Of a stretch of 64,000 nucleotides of DNA, positions 30,422 to 42,599 are shown piece after piece. This DNA comes from Aquamicrobium zhengzhouense (lineage in GTDB: Bacteria > Pseudomonadota > Alphaproteobacteria > Rhizobiales > Rhizobiaceae), in NCBI RefSeq assembly GCF_016124105.1, contig NZ_JADGMQ010000001.1:238609-302608 (forward strand), in the 5' to 3' direction. Below the pieces are notes generated by a model, which saw only the letters and a program-made list of their open reading frames with translations, had not been told where the DNA came from and ran no database searches. A program made the translations under genes and the position numbers. How positions within the stretch are numbered: position 1 is the stretch's first letter; each line of letters begins with the position of its first letter.

Positions 30422-30657
30422 GAGCATTGCCTCACTTTCAGGGGAGGGAGCCCCAATGGCCCCGTCGAATGAATGGATTTGCGGCCCCTATAGCATCGCC
30501 GTCGGGCCAGGCAAAGGCTTCAAGGGCGTGTAATTCCGCTTCTTTGTGCATCGTGCCCTGTTCGCGTAACGGCAAGCGGCGGGATCGAGCAGAATGTCTT
30601 CAAATTGCCTGCTGGCTGTGGCAGGGACAGGGACGCAAAACAGCAGGAAGATTTGAC

Positions 30658-31503
30658 GTGGCAGGCACTGACCGCGAGAAAGTTTTGATCCAGGAAGGAC
30701 CGGCGGTTATTCTGGTCGAGCCCCAACTCGGGGAGAATATCGGCATGGTGGCCCGGGCGATGGCAAATTTCGGTCTGGCCGAGCTGCGCATTGTCAATCC
30801 GCGAGATGGCTGGCCGAACGAGAAGGCGCGATCGGCGGCTTCCAAGGCCGATCACGTGATCGACGGTGTGCGCGTCTTCGACACATTGCCCGAAGCTCTA
30901 GCCGACTTGAACTATGTTATCGCGACAACCGCTCGCGAACGGGATGGCTTTAAGCCCGTTCGAGGCCCGGTGGAGGCGGGGAGAATCCTGCGCGGACGCT
31001 TCCAGTCAGGCCAGCGGACGGGCATCATGTTCGGAAGAGAAAGGTTCGGCCTCTATAATGAAGAGGTGGGCCTTGCAGATGAAATCGTTACCTTCCCCGT
31101 CAATCCGGCATTCGCCTCGCTCAACATCGCCCAGGCGGTCTTGCTGATGTCTTACGAGTGGATGAAAGCCGGGATGGAAAACGAACTCGAGCCTGCTTTC
31201 AGGGCGCCGGAGATTGTTACTGCGCCGAAGGTTGCCTTGCAGGGAATGATCGAGCACCTTGAAGATGCCTTGGATGTGAGAGGCTATTTTCGACCGACGG
31301 CCAAGAAACCGAAGATGGTAGACAATCTGAGGGCAGTCCTTACCCGCCCCGGATTCAGCGAGGCGGAAATTAAGGTCCTCAGGGGCATCATCGCTTCCCT
31401 CGACTATTATTCACCGAAAGAACCTCGTGGTGGTTCCTATCCGGAACGTAAGGCGAAGGCTGATGCGAAAGCACATGGCCAAGAGAGTAAGGCCGATGAC
31501 TGA
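30658..31503 (+). CDS. TrmJ-like tRNA/rRNA methyltransferase (TrmH family, group 1)
   Basis: The 281-residue SPOUT-class enzyme has the family's start, [34 protein letters not shown], and the SAM-binding knot: [21 protein letters not shown] and [21 protein letters not shown]. The closest described function is TrmJ, 2'-O-methylation of nucleotide 32 of tRNAs, but target assignment is inference. GTG 30658 is chosen, with AGGAAG 30645-30650 upstream; the open frame extends further left without protein-like sequence. It overlaps murI by 8 bp. Confidence 0.87.
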   Translation: MAGTDREKVLIQEGPAVILVEPQLGENIGMVARAMANFGLAELRIVNPRDGWPNEKARSAASKADHVIDGVRVFDTLPEALADLNYVIATTARERDGFKPVRGPVEAGRILRGRFQSGQRTGIMFGRERFGLYNEEVGLADEIVTFPVNPAFASLNIAQAVLLMSYEWMKAGMENELEPAFRAPEIVTAPKVALQGMIEHLEDALDVRGYFRPTAKKPKMVDNLRAVLTRPGFSEAEIKVLRGIIASLDYYSPKEPRGGSYPERKAKADAKAHGQESKADD

Positions 31504-32332
31504 TCGGCCGGTGCTGGTCTTCGATTCTGGTGTTGGTGGCCTCACGGTTTTGCGAGAGGCGCGGGTGCTGATGCCTGACCGCCGATTCGTTTATGTCGCG
31601 GATGATGCAGGCTTTCCCTATGGCGCATGGGCCGAGGAAGCTCTGAGCTCGCACATCGTGACTCTCTTCCGAGAATTGCTTGAAAAATACGATCCCGAAA
31701 TAGCAGTCATCGCCTGCAATACAGCGTCCACGCTCGTTCTCGCCGCTTTGCGGGCCGCCTATCCGGACACACCCTTCGTTGGGACAGTGCCTGCGATCAA
31801 GCCGGCTGCAGAGCGGACGCACTCGGGTCTGGTGTCAGTGCTTGCAACGCCTGGAACAGTACGCAGGCAATATACCAGGGATCTCATCGATGAATGGGCC
31901 TCGAAGGTCCATGTGCGACTGGTGGGAAGTGAAAACCTTGCTGCACTAGCAGAGGCCTACATGCGCGACGGCTTCGTTGATGAAGAGGCGGTGAAGGCCG
32001 AAATCTCCCCCTGCTTTGTCGAGATGGATGGGCGCCGAACCGACATTGTCGTCCTTGCCTGTACGCATTATCCGTTCCTCGCCAACCGTATGCGGAAGAC
32101 GGCGCCTTGGCCCGTGGACTGGCTCGACCCCGCAGAATCAATCGCCAGACGGGCACTGTCCTTGTTGCGCCCGCGGCGGCGTCGGGACATGTTTGCAAAT
32201 TCGGTGGGTGCCGATATCGCAGTGTTCACTTCCGGCGCCCCAGACAATGCCGCACGACGCCTCATGCAGGGTTTTGGGCTTTACCCGGAGAAGCAGGCGG
32301 TCTCCGTTGACATTGGCTATGGAATCCCATAG
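31496..32332 (+). CDS. murI: Glutamate racemase
   Basis: The 278-residue enzyme makes D-glutamate for peptidoglycan. The two active-site cysteines sit in [15 protein letters not shown] and [15 protein letters not shown], and the N terminus [20 protein letters not shown] is canonical. ATG 31496 lies within the last codons of the methyltransferase gene (8 bp overlap), so translation is probably coupled. An in-frame ATG at 31475 is a possible alternative start. Confidence 0.95.
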   Translation: MTDRPVLVFDSGVGGLTVLREARVLMPDRRFVYVADDAGFPYGAWAEEALSSHIVTLFRELLEKYDPEIAVIACNTASTLVLAALRAAYPDTPFVGTVPAIKPAAERTHSGLVSVLATPGTVRRQYTRDLIDEWASKVHVRLVGSENLAALAEAYMRDGFVDEEAVKAEISPCFVEMDGRRTDIVVLACTHYPFLANRMRKTAPWPVDWLDPAESIARRALSLLRPRRRRDMFANSVGADIAVFTSGAPDNAARRLMQGFGLYPEKQAVSVDIGYGIP

Positions 32333-32507
32333 TTCACCCCCAGCTTCGCACCGGAAGGTGTGATGTAGTAGTTACGTGTCCCGTGGACATCTTCGCAATG
32401 CGTGCGTGGGTTGTCCTGTCAGGTCTCCGCAGTGGGGCCAGAGGAGGGCGCGTTTCCTTCACCCGAGAGCCTCGGCTTTCGGGTACAAACATTTGAAAGG
32501 GAATGCG

Positions 32508-33125
32508 ATGAGCAAGCGCGAATCGGCCAAGTACAAAATTGACCGCCGTATGGGCGAGAACATCTGGGGTCGTCCGAAGTCCCCGGTGAACAAGCGCGAA
32601 TACGGCCCCGGCCAGCACGGCCAGCGCCGCAAGGGCAAGATGTCGGACTTCGGTCTGCAGCTGCGCGCCAAGCAGAAGCTGAAGGGCTATTACGGCGATA
32701 TCTCCGAGAAGCAGTTCCGTAAGACTTACGACGAAGCTGCACGCCGTCGTGGCGACACCCCGGAGAACCTGATCGGTCTGCTCGAGTCGCGCCTTGACGC
32801 GATCGTCTACCGCGCAAAGTTCGTCCCGACGATCTTCGCCGCTCGTCAGTTCGTGAACCACGGCCACGTCAACGTGAACGGCCAGCGTGTGAACATTGGT
32901 TCTTACCGCTGCAAGCCGGGCGACGTCATCGAGGTCCGTGAGAAGTCCAAGCAGCTCGTTATCGTTCTCGAGGCTGTTCAGCTCGCTGAGCGTGATGTTC
33001 CGGACTACATCGAAGTCGACCACAACAAGATGACCGCGAAGTACCTTCGCGCTCCGGGCCTGGCAGAAGTTCCGTACCCGGTTCAGATGGAACCGAACCT
33101 GGTCATCGAATTCTACTCGCGCTAA
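32508..33125 (+). CDS. rpsD: 30S ribosomal protein S4
   Basis: The 205-residue S4 is a primary 16S rRNA-binding protein that nucleates 30S assembly. [27 protein letters not shown] at the N terminus is the alphaproteobacterial form; the S4 domain ([21 protein letters not shown] and [15 protein letters not shown]) follows. ATG 32508 has an AAAGGG upstream. It stands alone here rather than in the alpha operon, as is usual in alphaproteobacteria. A tetraloop terminator follows at 33161. Confidence 0.98.
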   Translation: MSKRESAKYKIDRRMGENIWGRPKSPVNKREYGPGQHGQRRKGKMSDFGLQLRAKQKLKGYYGDISEKQFRKTYDEAARRRGDTPENLIGLLESRLDAIVYRAKFVPTIFAARQFVNHGHVNVNGQRVNIGSYRCKPGDVIEVREKSKQLVIVLEAVQLAERDVPDYIEVDHNKMTAKYLRAPGLAEVPYPVQMEPNLVIEFYSR

Positions 33126-33160
33126 TCTGGAGCGAGCGTTCGACGCTACAGGATTTGAAA

Positions 33161-33184
33161 AAGCCGCCTTCGGGCGGCTTTTTT
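33161..33184 (+). terminator. rpsD terminator
   Basis: AAGCCGCC, loop TTCG, GGCGGCTT and a run of T: a stable UUCG-capped hairpin 36 bp past rpsD. Confidence 0.92.
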
Positions 33185-33204
33185 GTCACTGGTCGGGGGG
33201 AGAC

Positions 33205-34134
33205 ATGACTGACCTGCAGGCACTTGTTGACGCGATCGCGGAGGAGATTCAAACGCGTGAACAGCGGGGCAAGGTTGCGGACTATATTCCGCAGCTTGCA
33301 AAGGTTGATCCTCATCATTTCGGAATAGCGATCACCACGGTCGACGGGCAGGAATTCGTCGCAGGCGACGCCGACTTGCCGTTCTCTATTCAGAGTGTCT
33401 CCAAGGTGTTCGCGCTAACCCTCGCGCTCGGCATGGTCGGCGACCGCTTGTGGAATCGCGTTGGGCGGGAACCATCGGGCTCTGCCTTCAATTCGATCGT
33501 CCAGCTAGAACATGAGAATGGTCGCCCGCGGAACCCGTTCATCAACGCCGGAGCGATCGTTGTCGACGACATTTTGCTCGGGGGACATAAGCCGCGCGAA
33601 GCGATCGGCGAAATAGTTCAGTTCGTGCGCTTCTTGGCGAATGACGATTCGATCTACATCGACCACGCCGTCGCGCGATCTGAGCAGGAAACAGGTTTTC
33701 GAAATTTTGCGCTGGCGCAGTTCATGCGCTCTTTCGGTGTAATCGAACATCCAGCCGAGCAGGTGCTTGGAGTTTATTTCCATCAATGCGCGCTGGCCAT
33801 GAGTTGCCGCCAGCTTTCGAAGGCCGGCCTGTTTCTGGCGGCGAGCGGCCGGAACCCCGAGACCGGACGAAATGTCGTTTCGCGGGACAGGGCACGCCGT
33901 ATCAACGCGTTGATGCTGACCTGTGGTCACTATGATGGTTCCGGCGAGTTCGCTTACCGTGTCGGCCTGCCGGGCAAGAGCGGCGTCGGCGGCGGGATAC
34001 TGGCCGTTGCACCAGGGAAGGCATCCATTGCCGTTTGGTCACCTGGCCTCAATGTGAACGGAAACTCGCTTTTGGGTTCCCAGGCGCTTGAAATCATGGC
34101 ACAGCGCACCGGTTGGTCAATATTCGGGGCATAG
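33205..34134 (+). CDS. glsA: Glutaminase
   Basis: The 309-residue enzyme hydrolyses glutamine to glutamate and ammonia and belongs to the serine-dependent beta-lactamase-like glutaminases. [18 protein letters not shown] contains the catalytic Ser-x-x-Lys, [11 protein letters not shown] and [15 protein letters not shown] the substrate pocket, and [19 protein letters not shown] the C-terminal signature. GGGGGGAG upstream of ATG 33205 is a strong ribosome-binding site. ttcA follows 14 bp later, so they may be co-transcribed. Confidence 0.96.
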   Translation: MTDLQALVDAIAEEIQTREQRGKVADYIPQLAKVDPHHFGIAITTVDGQEFVAGDADLPFSIQSVSKVFALTLALGMVGDRLWNRVGREPSGSAFNSIVQLEHENGRPRNPFINAGAIVVDDILLGGHKPREAIGEIVQFVRFLANDDSIYIDHAVARSEQETGFRNFALAQFMRSFGVIEHPAEQVLGVYFHQCALAMSCRQLSKAGLFLAASGRNPETGRNVVSRDRARRINALMLTCGHYDGSGEFAYRVGLPGKSGVGGGILAVAPGKASIAVWSPGLNVNGNSLLGSQALEIMAQRTGWSIFGA

Positions 34135-34148
34135 AAAAAGGACCCTAG

Positions 34149-35003
34149 ATGAACGCCGTCACTGGTCTGCCCTTGGGGGAGGAAGATGCCTCCGCTATCC
34201 ATCCCATGTTTGGGGATGCGCCATCGTCGGGTGAGTTTAACAAGCTGCGCAAGCGACTTATCCGAAACACCCGGCAGGCAATGCATGACTTTTCGATGGT
34301 CGTTCCAGGCCAACGTTGGCTTATTGCGCTATCTGGAGGCAAGGATTCCTACGGTCTGTTGGCGATCCTGCTTGATCTGAAATGGCGCGGCCTTCTTCCG
34401 GTTGAGCTCGTCGCTTGCAATCTTGATCAGGGACAGCCGAATTTTCCGAAGCACGTCCTGCCGGAGTATCTTCAGCGGCTCGGGGTCGAATACCGTATCG
34501 AGTATCAGGATACATACTCGATCGTCACGGACAAGATTCCGGAAAACAAGACATACTGCTCACTTTGTTCCCGGCTACGGCGCGGCCACCTATACCGCGT
34601 CGCACGAGAGGAGGGGTGCTCTGCCTTGGTGCAGGGGCATCACCGAGAGGATATTCTGGAAACCTTTTTCCTCAATTTCTTCCATGGCGGAAAGCTCGCG
34701 GCGATGCCGCCCAAGCTGATGAACGATGACGGGGATCTGACGGTATTGCGGCCGCTGGCTTACTGCGCGGAAGCCGACATGGCGCGCTTTGCCGAGGCAA
34801 TGGCATTCCCTATCATCCCCTGCAATCTGTGCGGGAGCCAGGACGGACTGCAACGTAACGCGATGAAGGTGATGCTGGAGGAGATCGAGCGGAAAATGCC
34901 GGGGCGTAAGGATACGATGATCCGTGCGCTTGGCTGCGTGCGGCCGAGCCATCTGCTCGACCGCAATCTGTTCGACTTCGCGTCGATAGGTGTCAGTTCT
35001 TGA
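34149..35003 (+). CDS. ttcA: tRNA 2-thiocytidine(32) synthetase TtcA
   Basis: The 284-residue ATP-dependent thiolase introduces s2C at position 32 of certain tRNAs. The PP-loop [18 protein letters not shown] (about residues 60-77) binds ATP. Three conserved cysteines for the [4Fe-4S] cluster and catalysis lie in [13 protein letters not shown] and [31 protein letters not shown] is typical. It is coupled to glsA and its 3' end overlaps that of the convergent efflux gene by 11 bp. Note that both a C32 2'-O-methyltransferase candidate (30658) and this C32 thiolase lie within 5 kb. Confidence 0.96.
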   Translation: MNAVTGLPLGEEDASAIHPMFGDAPSSGEFNKLRKRLIRNTRQAMHDFSMVVPGQRWLIALSGGKDSYGLLAILLDLKWRGLLPVELVACNLDQGQPNFPKHVLPEYLQRLGVEYRIEYQDTYSIVTDKIPENKTYCSLCSRLRRGHLYRVAREEGCSALVQGHHREDILETFFLNFFHGGKLAAMPPKLMNDDGDLTVLRPLAYCAEADMARFAEAMAFPIIPCNLCGSQDGLQRNAMKVMLEEIERKMPGRKDTMIRALGCVRPSHLLDRNLFDFASIGVSS

Positions 35004-36249
35004 CACCTTCCTTGCGCTGAGGGCTTGCTGCGTAGAGCTTGCCCCTTTCGGCAATGGCTGCAAGCACCAGAGCGATCACTGCCAGGCCAAAGAAGCCTGC
35101 GGCCAGTGGGGTCGTCGTCCCGTCAAACGCCTGTCCGATAGCAGCACCGATGATCCCGCCACCAAGCGTCTGGATGAACCCCTGCACGGATGAAGCCGAG
35201 CCCGCAATATGGCCCAGCGGCTCCATGGCGATCGAGTTGAAGTTCGAGCCAATCCAGCCGAACTGGAACATCGCCAGTGCAAAGAGGATGAGGAAAGGCA
35301 CGAGCGGTACCTCGCCCATCATCGACCAGCCCAACCAGATCGCTGAGACAACCAAGAATCCCGTCAACGCCCCATGGGACAGTCGGCGCATGCCGAACTG
35401 AACGACGAATCGTGAGTTCAGGTAGGACGACAGCGCCATGAAGCCGGCGATAACTGCGAAAATGACCGGGAACCAGACGCCCAACTCGTAAATGCCCACG
35501 AAGACCTGCTGGGCGGAGTTGATGAACGCGAATAGCGCACCGAACACAAACGTCGATGCGAGCGTGTACATCAGGGAGAAGCGATTGGTCAGGACGATTG
35601 CAAAAGCGCTGCCGATCGAGCCAATGGTAAACGGACGCCGATCCTCCTGCGCCAGAGTCTCGGGCATTCGAAGAGCGGCCCAGGCTATAATCGCGGTGCC
35701 GATGGCGGCCATACTCACGAAGATAAATTCCCAGCCAGCGATCAGCAGCATGATCTGACCGAGTGTGGGTGCGATGACGGGAATGACCATGAACACCATG
35801 AAGATAAGCGACATGGTTTCCGCCATCAGGCGACCACCGAAACGGTCGCGTACCATCGACACTGCGATGACGCGGGTCGACGCTGCGCCAACGCCTTGCA
35901 GAAAGCGCATGGCCAGCACGCCTTCGAAGGTCGACATGAATGCCGCGCCCAGCGCCGCCACGACATATATGATCAAGCCAATCATAAGCGGCCCGCGACG
36001 TCCATAACGGTCGGAAAGTGGCCCGTAGGGCAGGAGTGCGAGAGCCATGCCGGCGAAATATGCCGAGATCACATATTGGCGATGATTCTCGTTCTCGACG
36101 CCAAGGCTGGCGCCCATCTGCTGAAGGGCGGGCAGCATGATGTCGATTGCGAGTGCGTTTACCGACATCAAGGCCGCGGCAAGCGCTATAAACTCCGCTT
36201 TCGACAGGTTGCGCGATGGCGAGATCTGTTCTCCGGTTTTGAGTTGCAT
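34993..36249 (-). CDS. Bcr/CflA-type MFS drug efflux transporter
   Basis: The 418-residue protein has about twelve membrane segments and the Bcr/CflA pattern: [29 protein letters not shown] (segment 1 with the family's Asp), [26 protein letters not shown] (loop 2-3 motif) and [25 protein letters not shown]. Relatives export chloramphenicol-like drugs, bicyclomycin or sulfonamides; the actual substrate is unknown. ATG 36249 is chosen over an upstream TTG at 36303 because the cytoplasmic N terminus is then of normal length. It follows grxD and converges on ttcA. Confidence 0.92.
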   Translation of the reverse strand: MQLKTGEQISPSRNLSKAEFIALAAALMSVNALAIDIMLPALQQMGASLGVENENHRQYVISAYFAGMALALLPYGPLSDRYGRRGPLMIGLIIYVVAALGAAFMSTFEGVLAMRFLQGVGAASTRVIAVSMVRDRFGGRLMAETMSLIFMVFMVIPVIAPTLGQIMLLIAGWEFIFVSMAAIGTAIIAWAALRMPETLAQEDRRPFTIGSIGSAFAIVLTNRFSLMYTLASTFVFGALFAFINSAQQVFVGIYELGVWFPVIFAVIAGFMALSSYLNSRFVVQFGMRRLSHGALTGFLVVSAIWLGWSMMGEVPLVPFLILFALAMFQFGWIGSNFNSIAMEPLGHIAGSASSVQGFIQTLGGGIIGAAIGQAFDGTTTPLAAGFFGLAVIALVLAAIAERGKLYAASPQRKEGVKN

Positions 36250-36333
36250 CCGGAATTTCCCTATCAAGACGAGAAATGCGCCGGCGGGGCCGACGCATTC
36301 CAAACTTTTACTAATGACGCGGTAGCTGCGGTA

Positions 36334-36669
36334 TCAGGCAGCGCCGCGCAGGCTGATGCCCCTTTCGGACATGAAGTCCTGCAATTCGTTCGCCTGGAAC
36401 ATTTCACGGACGATGTCGCAGCCGCCCACGAACTCTCCCTTCACATATAGCTGAGGGATGGTCGGCCAGTTGGAGTAGTCCTTAATTCCCTGGCGGATTT
36501 CGTCAGAGCTGAGGACGTTGATCCCTTTGTAGTCGACACCCAGATAATCAAGGATTTGAACAACCTGGCCGGAGAACCCGCACTGCGGGAAGCCGGGGGT
36601 GCCTTTCATGAAAAGCACGACATCGTTCGTCTTGACTTCGTTGGCAATGAAATCTTTGATCTCGCTCAT
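36334..36669 (-). CDS. grxD: Monothiol glutaredoxin (Grx4/GrxD type)
   Basis: The 111-residue CGFS-type glutaredoxin binds a [2Fe-2S] cluster with BolA and glutathione, and takes part in iron-sulfur trafficking. [22 protein letters not shown] carries the active-site CGFS, and [18 protein letters not shown] the glutathione-binding region. bolA lies about 1.4 kb upstream on the same strand, separated by the hydrolase-like membrane gene, so this known physical partner is kept nearby. Confidence 0.96.
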   Translation of the reverse strand: MSEIKDFIANEVKTNDVVLFMKGTPGFPQCGFSGQVVQILDYLGVDYKGINVLSSDEIRQGIKDYSNWPTIPQLYVKGEFVGGCDIVREMFQANELQDFMSERGISLRGAA

Positions 36670-36778
36670 CTGGCGTGTCCTTTACTGGTCGGGTTCAAGG
36701 CCCGACGTGGAATGGTCTGAACCCTATGTATTGTAGCACGGGCGAAGGTGCAATCTCGTGACGATGCGGGGAGGCAGC

Positions 36779-37990
36779 TCAGCGCTCGTGCAATTGCCCT
36801 TCCGGACCAATCGGGGGCATGGCTTCGTAGTCGAACTTCGCGAAGTCTGCCGCAGGGAAGGGGCCTGCCACCATCAGACCGAAATCGTATGGCGCGCGTA
36901 TGTCGGTGCCCATCACGTATTGCCGATGAATCCGAAGTATATCGTATTTGATTCGCCGATAGTGGTCGGGCGTCAGCAGCCGTTTGACACGCATCTGAAC
37001 CATCGGCGGTTGTTCAACGTCCGGCAACCCAAGCGCCCTTGCAACCGGCGCTTTGTAGAAATGAACCGGATCCGTTAGGCACTGTACCTCAAGCGACGAT
37101 ACATTCGGGTGTTTCAGGATCAGCTCTGCCCGACTTCTGAGGTTTTTGGCGGAGCGCAGAAGAGCACACTGAAGCAAGGCACCGCCAAATGTGGCGAATG
37201 TGACTTTCTTGCCTGAAAGAACATCGGGCTTCTGCTCGAGCACGGTGCCGAGGGTATGGACGGCCCAGTTGCTGCCCATGCTGTGCGAGGCCAGCAGGTA
37301 CTCGTCCGCAGGCTGCGAGAGGGCTTCGAGAAGGCCTGACTCGAAATCCTTAAGGCGACGGTTCGCTCTCTCGTCGTTCTGCCGAGCCATCGCCAGGGCA
37401 AGCCGCCAGTTCGAGAACAACAGCATCGTGTGCAGCCGTTCTGCTCTGGGCAAAAACACGTATCGGAAAAACGCATAGGCCGCTGGGAGCGACCAGAGCA
37501 GATGCAGGGGCGATAATTCGGCATATAGAGGCGCGAAGCCGATTCCGGCAGTCGCGGTCAGCGCAAGCAGCATCAGCAGGAACGGAAAAAGGAAAAACAG
37601 GCCGAAGCGCCAAGCCCAGCGGAAGTAGCGGGTGAGGCCACCTTCGGCGATGACACCCAGAAACGCACCGAAACCGCGTGCGATCTGGGATGGCAGTGAT
37701 GGTTCACGTAGAGCCGCAATAACCGAGCTATGTTCCAGTAGATAGAAGCGGGTCTCGGTGCGCCAGTTTGGCCCCGACGCAACGACATCAAAATACGGAT
37801 GCGCGAGCGAGCCCGAGAGAGCGCCCGTCTCGATTTTACAGTTCCATTGCGTCGCCGTCTGAGCACTCGCGCGTTGGAAACGGATTCGTTGCGCTTCGGA
37901 ATCAAGTGGCTCAAAGCCACAGAAGAGAACGGCGACGCGTTTCTTCACTGCGTCGCCGAGAGCCGACGCGTGCGTCGATTTCAGATCCAT
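36779..37990 (-). CDS. Membrane protein with alpha/beta-hydrolase-like nucleophile motif, unknown function
   Basis: The 403-residue protein has a soluble N-terminal part (KKRVAVLFCGFEPLDSEAQRIRF, about residues 16-38), two hydrophobic segments (about 129-150 and 160-180) and a C-terminal region with YLLASHSMGSNWAVHTLG (about 231-248). The ASHSMGS stretch looks like the nucleophile elbow (G/A-x-S-x-G) of an alpha/beta hydrolase, with Ser236 as the candidate nucleophile; possible acid and His partners are not assignable by eye. It lies between bolA and grxD on the same strand. I do not recognise a named family. Confidence 0.75.
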   Translation of the reverse strand: MDLKSTHASALGDAVKKRVAVLFCGFEPLDSEAQRIRFQRASAQTATQWNCKIETGALSGSLAHPYFDVVASGPNWRTETRFYLLEHSSVIAALREPSLPSQIARGFGAFLGVIAEGGLTRYFRWAWRFGLFFLFPFLLMLLALTATAGIGFAPLYAELSPLHLLWSLPAAYAFFRYVFLPRAERLHTMLLFSNWRLALAMARQNDERANRRLKDFESGLLEALSQPADEYLLASHSMGSNWAVHTLGTVLEQKPDVLSGKKVTFATFGGALLQCALLRSAKNLRSRAELILKHPNVSSLEVQCLTDPVHFYKAPVARALGLPDVEQPPMVQMRVKRLLTPDHYRRIKYDILRIHRQYVMGTDIRAPYDFGLMVAGPFPAADFAKFDYEAMPPIGPEGQLHER

Positions 37991-38053
37991 AAATTCAAAC
38001 TCACATGAATTTTCAGGCAGCAGAAGCCGACATACGCGTCAAATGTGTGGTCT

Positions 38054-38287
38054 CTATTGAGGTACGCTGGTCTGAAGGGCGAGCGCATGAAGCGCTCCCC
38101 CCATATTGCCCTTCAGGGCATCATAGACCATCTGGTGCTGCTGCACGCGCGTCTTACCGCGAAAGCTTTCTGCGATCACTTCGGCTGCGTAGTGATCGCC
38201 ATCGCCGGCAAGGTCGCGAATCGTGACGACGGCATCTGGAATGCCTTCCTTGATGAGCCGTTCGATTTCTTTTGCGTCCATTGCCAT
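38054..38287 (-). CDS. bolA: BolA family protein
   Basis: The protein of about 77 residues is a class II-like fold BolA: KEIERLIKEGIPDAVVTIRDLAGDGDHYAAEVIAESFRGKTRVQQHQMVYDALKG, with the conserved His of HQMVYDAL used for cluster sharing with monothiol glutaredoxin. I use ATG 38287; ATG 38293 and 38281 are alternatives, since GAGG at about 38297-38300 could serve any of them. It starts 14 bp past the purL stop, so it is probably in the purL transcript. Confidence 0.92.
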   Translation of the reverse strand: MAMDAKEIERLIKEGIPDAVVTIRDLAGDGDHYAAEVIAESFRGKTRVQQHQMVYDALKGNMGGALHALALQTSVPQ

Positions 38288-38301
38288 CTTCATTGCCCTC
38301 T

Positions 38302-40500
<2,199 letters not shown>

Positions 40501-40553
40501 GGTTCTTCCAACGTCGTCGAACTGGCATCGCCAGTCTTGATAATCTTAGCAGC

Positions 40554-41210
40554 TCACGCTGCCGGATCGAGGCGGTTACGTGCATCCGCTACCGCTGACG
40601 GTACCGGGGCGAGGAGACGCGATGCGAAAGCCACTCCCATGCAGGCGATCACACCGTAAGCGTTCAATTCAAGCTGTTCTTCAAGGAACACGAAAATGTT
40701 GGTCCATTCGGAGCCATCCGTGGCAAGGTTCTCACAAAGATTGGAGCCGAGCATGATGGCTGCCACAGCAACGACGGGCCATAGGTGGATCAACCGAACG
40801 GACCGCGCAGCGCGAAGCAGGGGGGCCGTGTGCCTCGCCAGAAGCGCGATCAGGACCAGCAGAACGGGCATCCAGAAGGCGAGCCGTACGGTGTCGCTTC
40901 GCATCTGATAGATCCAGCTATCAGTTCCATAAGCACTAAAATCGAACTCCCGCTGCAGCATCAACAGCATCAGCGCTGCCCAGGTTGTCATAACGGAACG
41001 CAGAGGCCCTTTCGCCAGATAGGCAGAGACGACACCCGCAAGCAACGAAACCAACAGTGCGAATAGCTGCACATCTTCGATGGGGCCGTTCTCGACCGAC
41101 GCATCGACCCAGCCGACCAGTGCTACGGCAGAGAAGCCAAAGAGGTTCAATACTGCAAGAAGCAGTACCGTGTACCGCGAGAACTGACTTCCGAAAGCGA
41201 AAATCGACAA
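40554..41210 (-). CDS. Integral membrane protein of unknown function
   Basis: The 218-residue protein has five or six hydrophobic segments (TVLLLAVLNLFGFSAVALVGW, LFALLVSLLAGVVSAYL, VMTTWAALMLLMLQREF, FWMPVLLVLIALLA, LWPVVAVAAIMLGS and perhaps YGVIACMGVAFAS). It contains charged and aromatic spots such as LQREFDF and LEEQLELNAYGV between helices. No family is recognised. It lies inside the purine cluster, between a small lipoprotein and purL, all on the same strand. Confidence 0.75.
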   Translation of the reverse strand: MSIFAFGSQFSRYTVLLLAVLNLFGFSAVALVGWVDASVENGPIEDVQLFALLVSLLAGVVSAYLAKGPLRSVMTTWAALMLLMLQREFDFSAYGTDSWIYQMRSDTVRLAFWMPVLLVLIALLARHTAPLLRAARSVRLIHLWPVVAVAAIMLGSNLCENLATDGSEWTNIFVFLEEQLELNAYGVIACMGVAFASRLLAPVPSAVADARNRLDPAA

Positions 41211-41259
41211 GGACTTTTCCTAATGGATGCAGAAAACTGCGCCAGGCTCCTGCCAGGCA

Positions 41260-41655
41260 TTAGCCGCAAGATTGGTCTCCGCGCCGCCAGCGATCAACAT
41301 CGCCAGCTACCCGGGAACCCGTCGGTCCATCCAGCATCGGACCAAAAGCGCTCACTTGCCCAGCGTTTCCTTCTGCCTGCACCACCAGCAACGGACGGCC
41401 GCCAAAATTGCCGCGTGGTACCAGCAGGAAGCGTGGACGCCCCGTGAACGAGTTCAATTCATTTGCGAAGCTGTAGCTACGGAACGCGGCATCGCCGCTG
41501 GCGAACCAGCAACGGTGAGCAGCCTTGGCCACTACTTCCATGTTTCGCAAGGCGGAACTCTTACCGCCCTGCTGTGCTGGCGCCGATGGCTTGGATTGGC
41601 AAGCGGCAAGGGCTGCAAGTGCGGCAATGATGGCTGCACTTGCAAGGATTCTCAT
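41260..41655 (-). CDS. Small lipoprotein, unknown function
   Basis: The 131-residue product has a lipoprotein signal peptide with lipobox LAAC (Cys19), a short Pro/Ser linker and a compact domain with [24 protein letters not shown] and [24 protein letters not shown]. The composition suggests a small beta domain carrying a single Cys. ATG 41655 overlaps the purQ stop (ATGA), implying translational coupling to purine genes. The type recurs in Hyphomicrobiales as a hypothetical protein, in my recollection. Function unknown. Confidence 0.78.
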   Translation of the reverse strand: MRILASAAIIAALAALAACQSKPSAPAQQGGKSSALRNMEVVAKAAHRCWFASGDAAFRSYSFANELNSFTGRPRFLLVPRGNFGGRPLLVVQAEGNAGQVSAFGPMLDGPTGSRVAGDVDRWRRGDQSCG

Positions 41656-42320
41656 GCAGCAATACCCAGAGCGCTCTCAAACAGGCCGCGCCCGTCCGTA
41701 CCGCCATGGGCAGCTTCGATGAGGTTTTCCGGATGAGGCATCATCCCGAGAACGTTACCCTTCTCGCTGACAATCCCGGCGATGTTGTTGATCGAACCGT
41801 TAGGGTTGGTGCCTTCGGCATACCGGAACGCAACCTGACCTTCACCTTCGAGGCGGGCGAGCGTTTCTGCGTCAGCAAAATAATTGCCGTCATGATGCGC
41901 GACCGGGCAGCGGAGGATCTGTCCGGGCTGATAGGCTCGCGTGAAGGCAGTATTCGCGTTCGCGACTTCCAGCTTAACTTCGCGGCACACAAATTTCAGC
42001 GACGTGTTGCGCATGAGTGCGCCCGGAAGCAATCCCGCCTCAAGCAGGATCTGAAAGCCGTTGCAGACGCCCATGACAAGGACGCCCTTGGCGGCTTTCT
42101 CCGCCACGGCCTTCATTACCGGCATGCGCGCCGCAATGGCACCGCAGCGCAAATAATCGCCATAAGAAAAGCCACCGGGGATGACGATCAGGTCAACGTC
42201 CGGAATTTCGGTGTCGGTTTGCCACACCGTGAGAGGTGCGCGGCCGCCTATCTTGGTCAGCGCCGCGATCATGTCGCGGTCGCGGTTCAAGCCAGGCAGC
42301 AGGACAACGGCAGACTTCAT
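41652..42320 (-). CDS. purQ: Phosphoribosylformylglycinamidine synthase glutaminase subunit PurQ
   Basis: The 222-residue class I glutamine amidotransferase supplies ammonia to Pur[15 protein letters not shown] starts the domain, the nucleophilic Cys is in [24 protein letters not shown], and the His/Glu pair is in [11 protein letters not shown] near the C terminus. It sits between purS (18 bp) and the lipoprotein gene it overlaps by 4 bp. Confidence 0.97.
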   Translation of the reverse strand: MKSAVVLLPGLNRDRDMIAALTKIGGRAPLTVWQTDTEIPDVDLIVIPGGFSYGDYLRCGAIAARMPVMKAVAEKAAKGVLVMGVCNGFQILLEAGLLPGALMRNTSLKFVCREVKLEVANANTAFTRAYQPGQILRCPVAHHDGNYFADAETLARLEGEGQVAFRYAEGTNPNGSINNIAGIVSEKGNVLGMMPHPENLIEAAHGGTDGRGLFESALGIAA

Positions 42321-42338
42321 GTCAGTCGGGCCTCCGGG

Positions 42339-42581
42339 TCAGGAGATGGTGACCGAGTAATTCTCGATCACGGTGTTCGCGAGCAATTGCTCGCACATGG
42401 CCTTGACCTCAGCTTCAGCCTTGGCCTTGTCAGTGCCTTCCAGTTCAAGGTCGAACACCTTGCCTTGGCGAACCCCGGAAACGCCATCAAAACCCAGCGC
42501 GCCCAGCGCGCCTTCGATGGCCTTCCCTTGGGGGTCGAGAACTCCGTTCTTGAGCGTTACGGTAACGCGCGCCTTGATCAC
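42339..42581 (-). CDS. purS: Phosphoribosylformylglycinamidine synthase subunit PurS
   Basis: The 80-residue protein (KARVTVTLKNGVLDPQGKAIEGALGALGF, then GKVFDLELEGTDKAKAEAEVKAMCEQLLANTVIENYSV) is the small bridging subunit of the PurLQS complex. Size and the ferredoxin-like beta-alpha-beta pattern are normal. It lies directly between purC and purQ. Confidence 0.95.
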   Translation of the reverse strand: MIKARVTVTLKNGVLDPQGKAIEGALGALGFDGVSGVRQGKVFDLELEGTDKAKAEAEVKAMCEQLLANTVIENYSVTIS

Positions 42582-42599
42582 GTGGCGTGTCCTTCAAGC

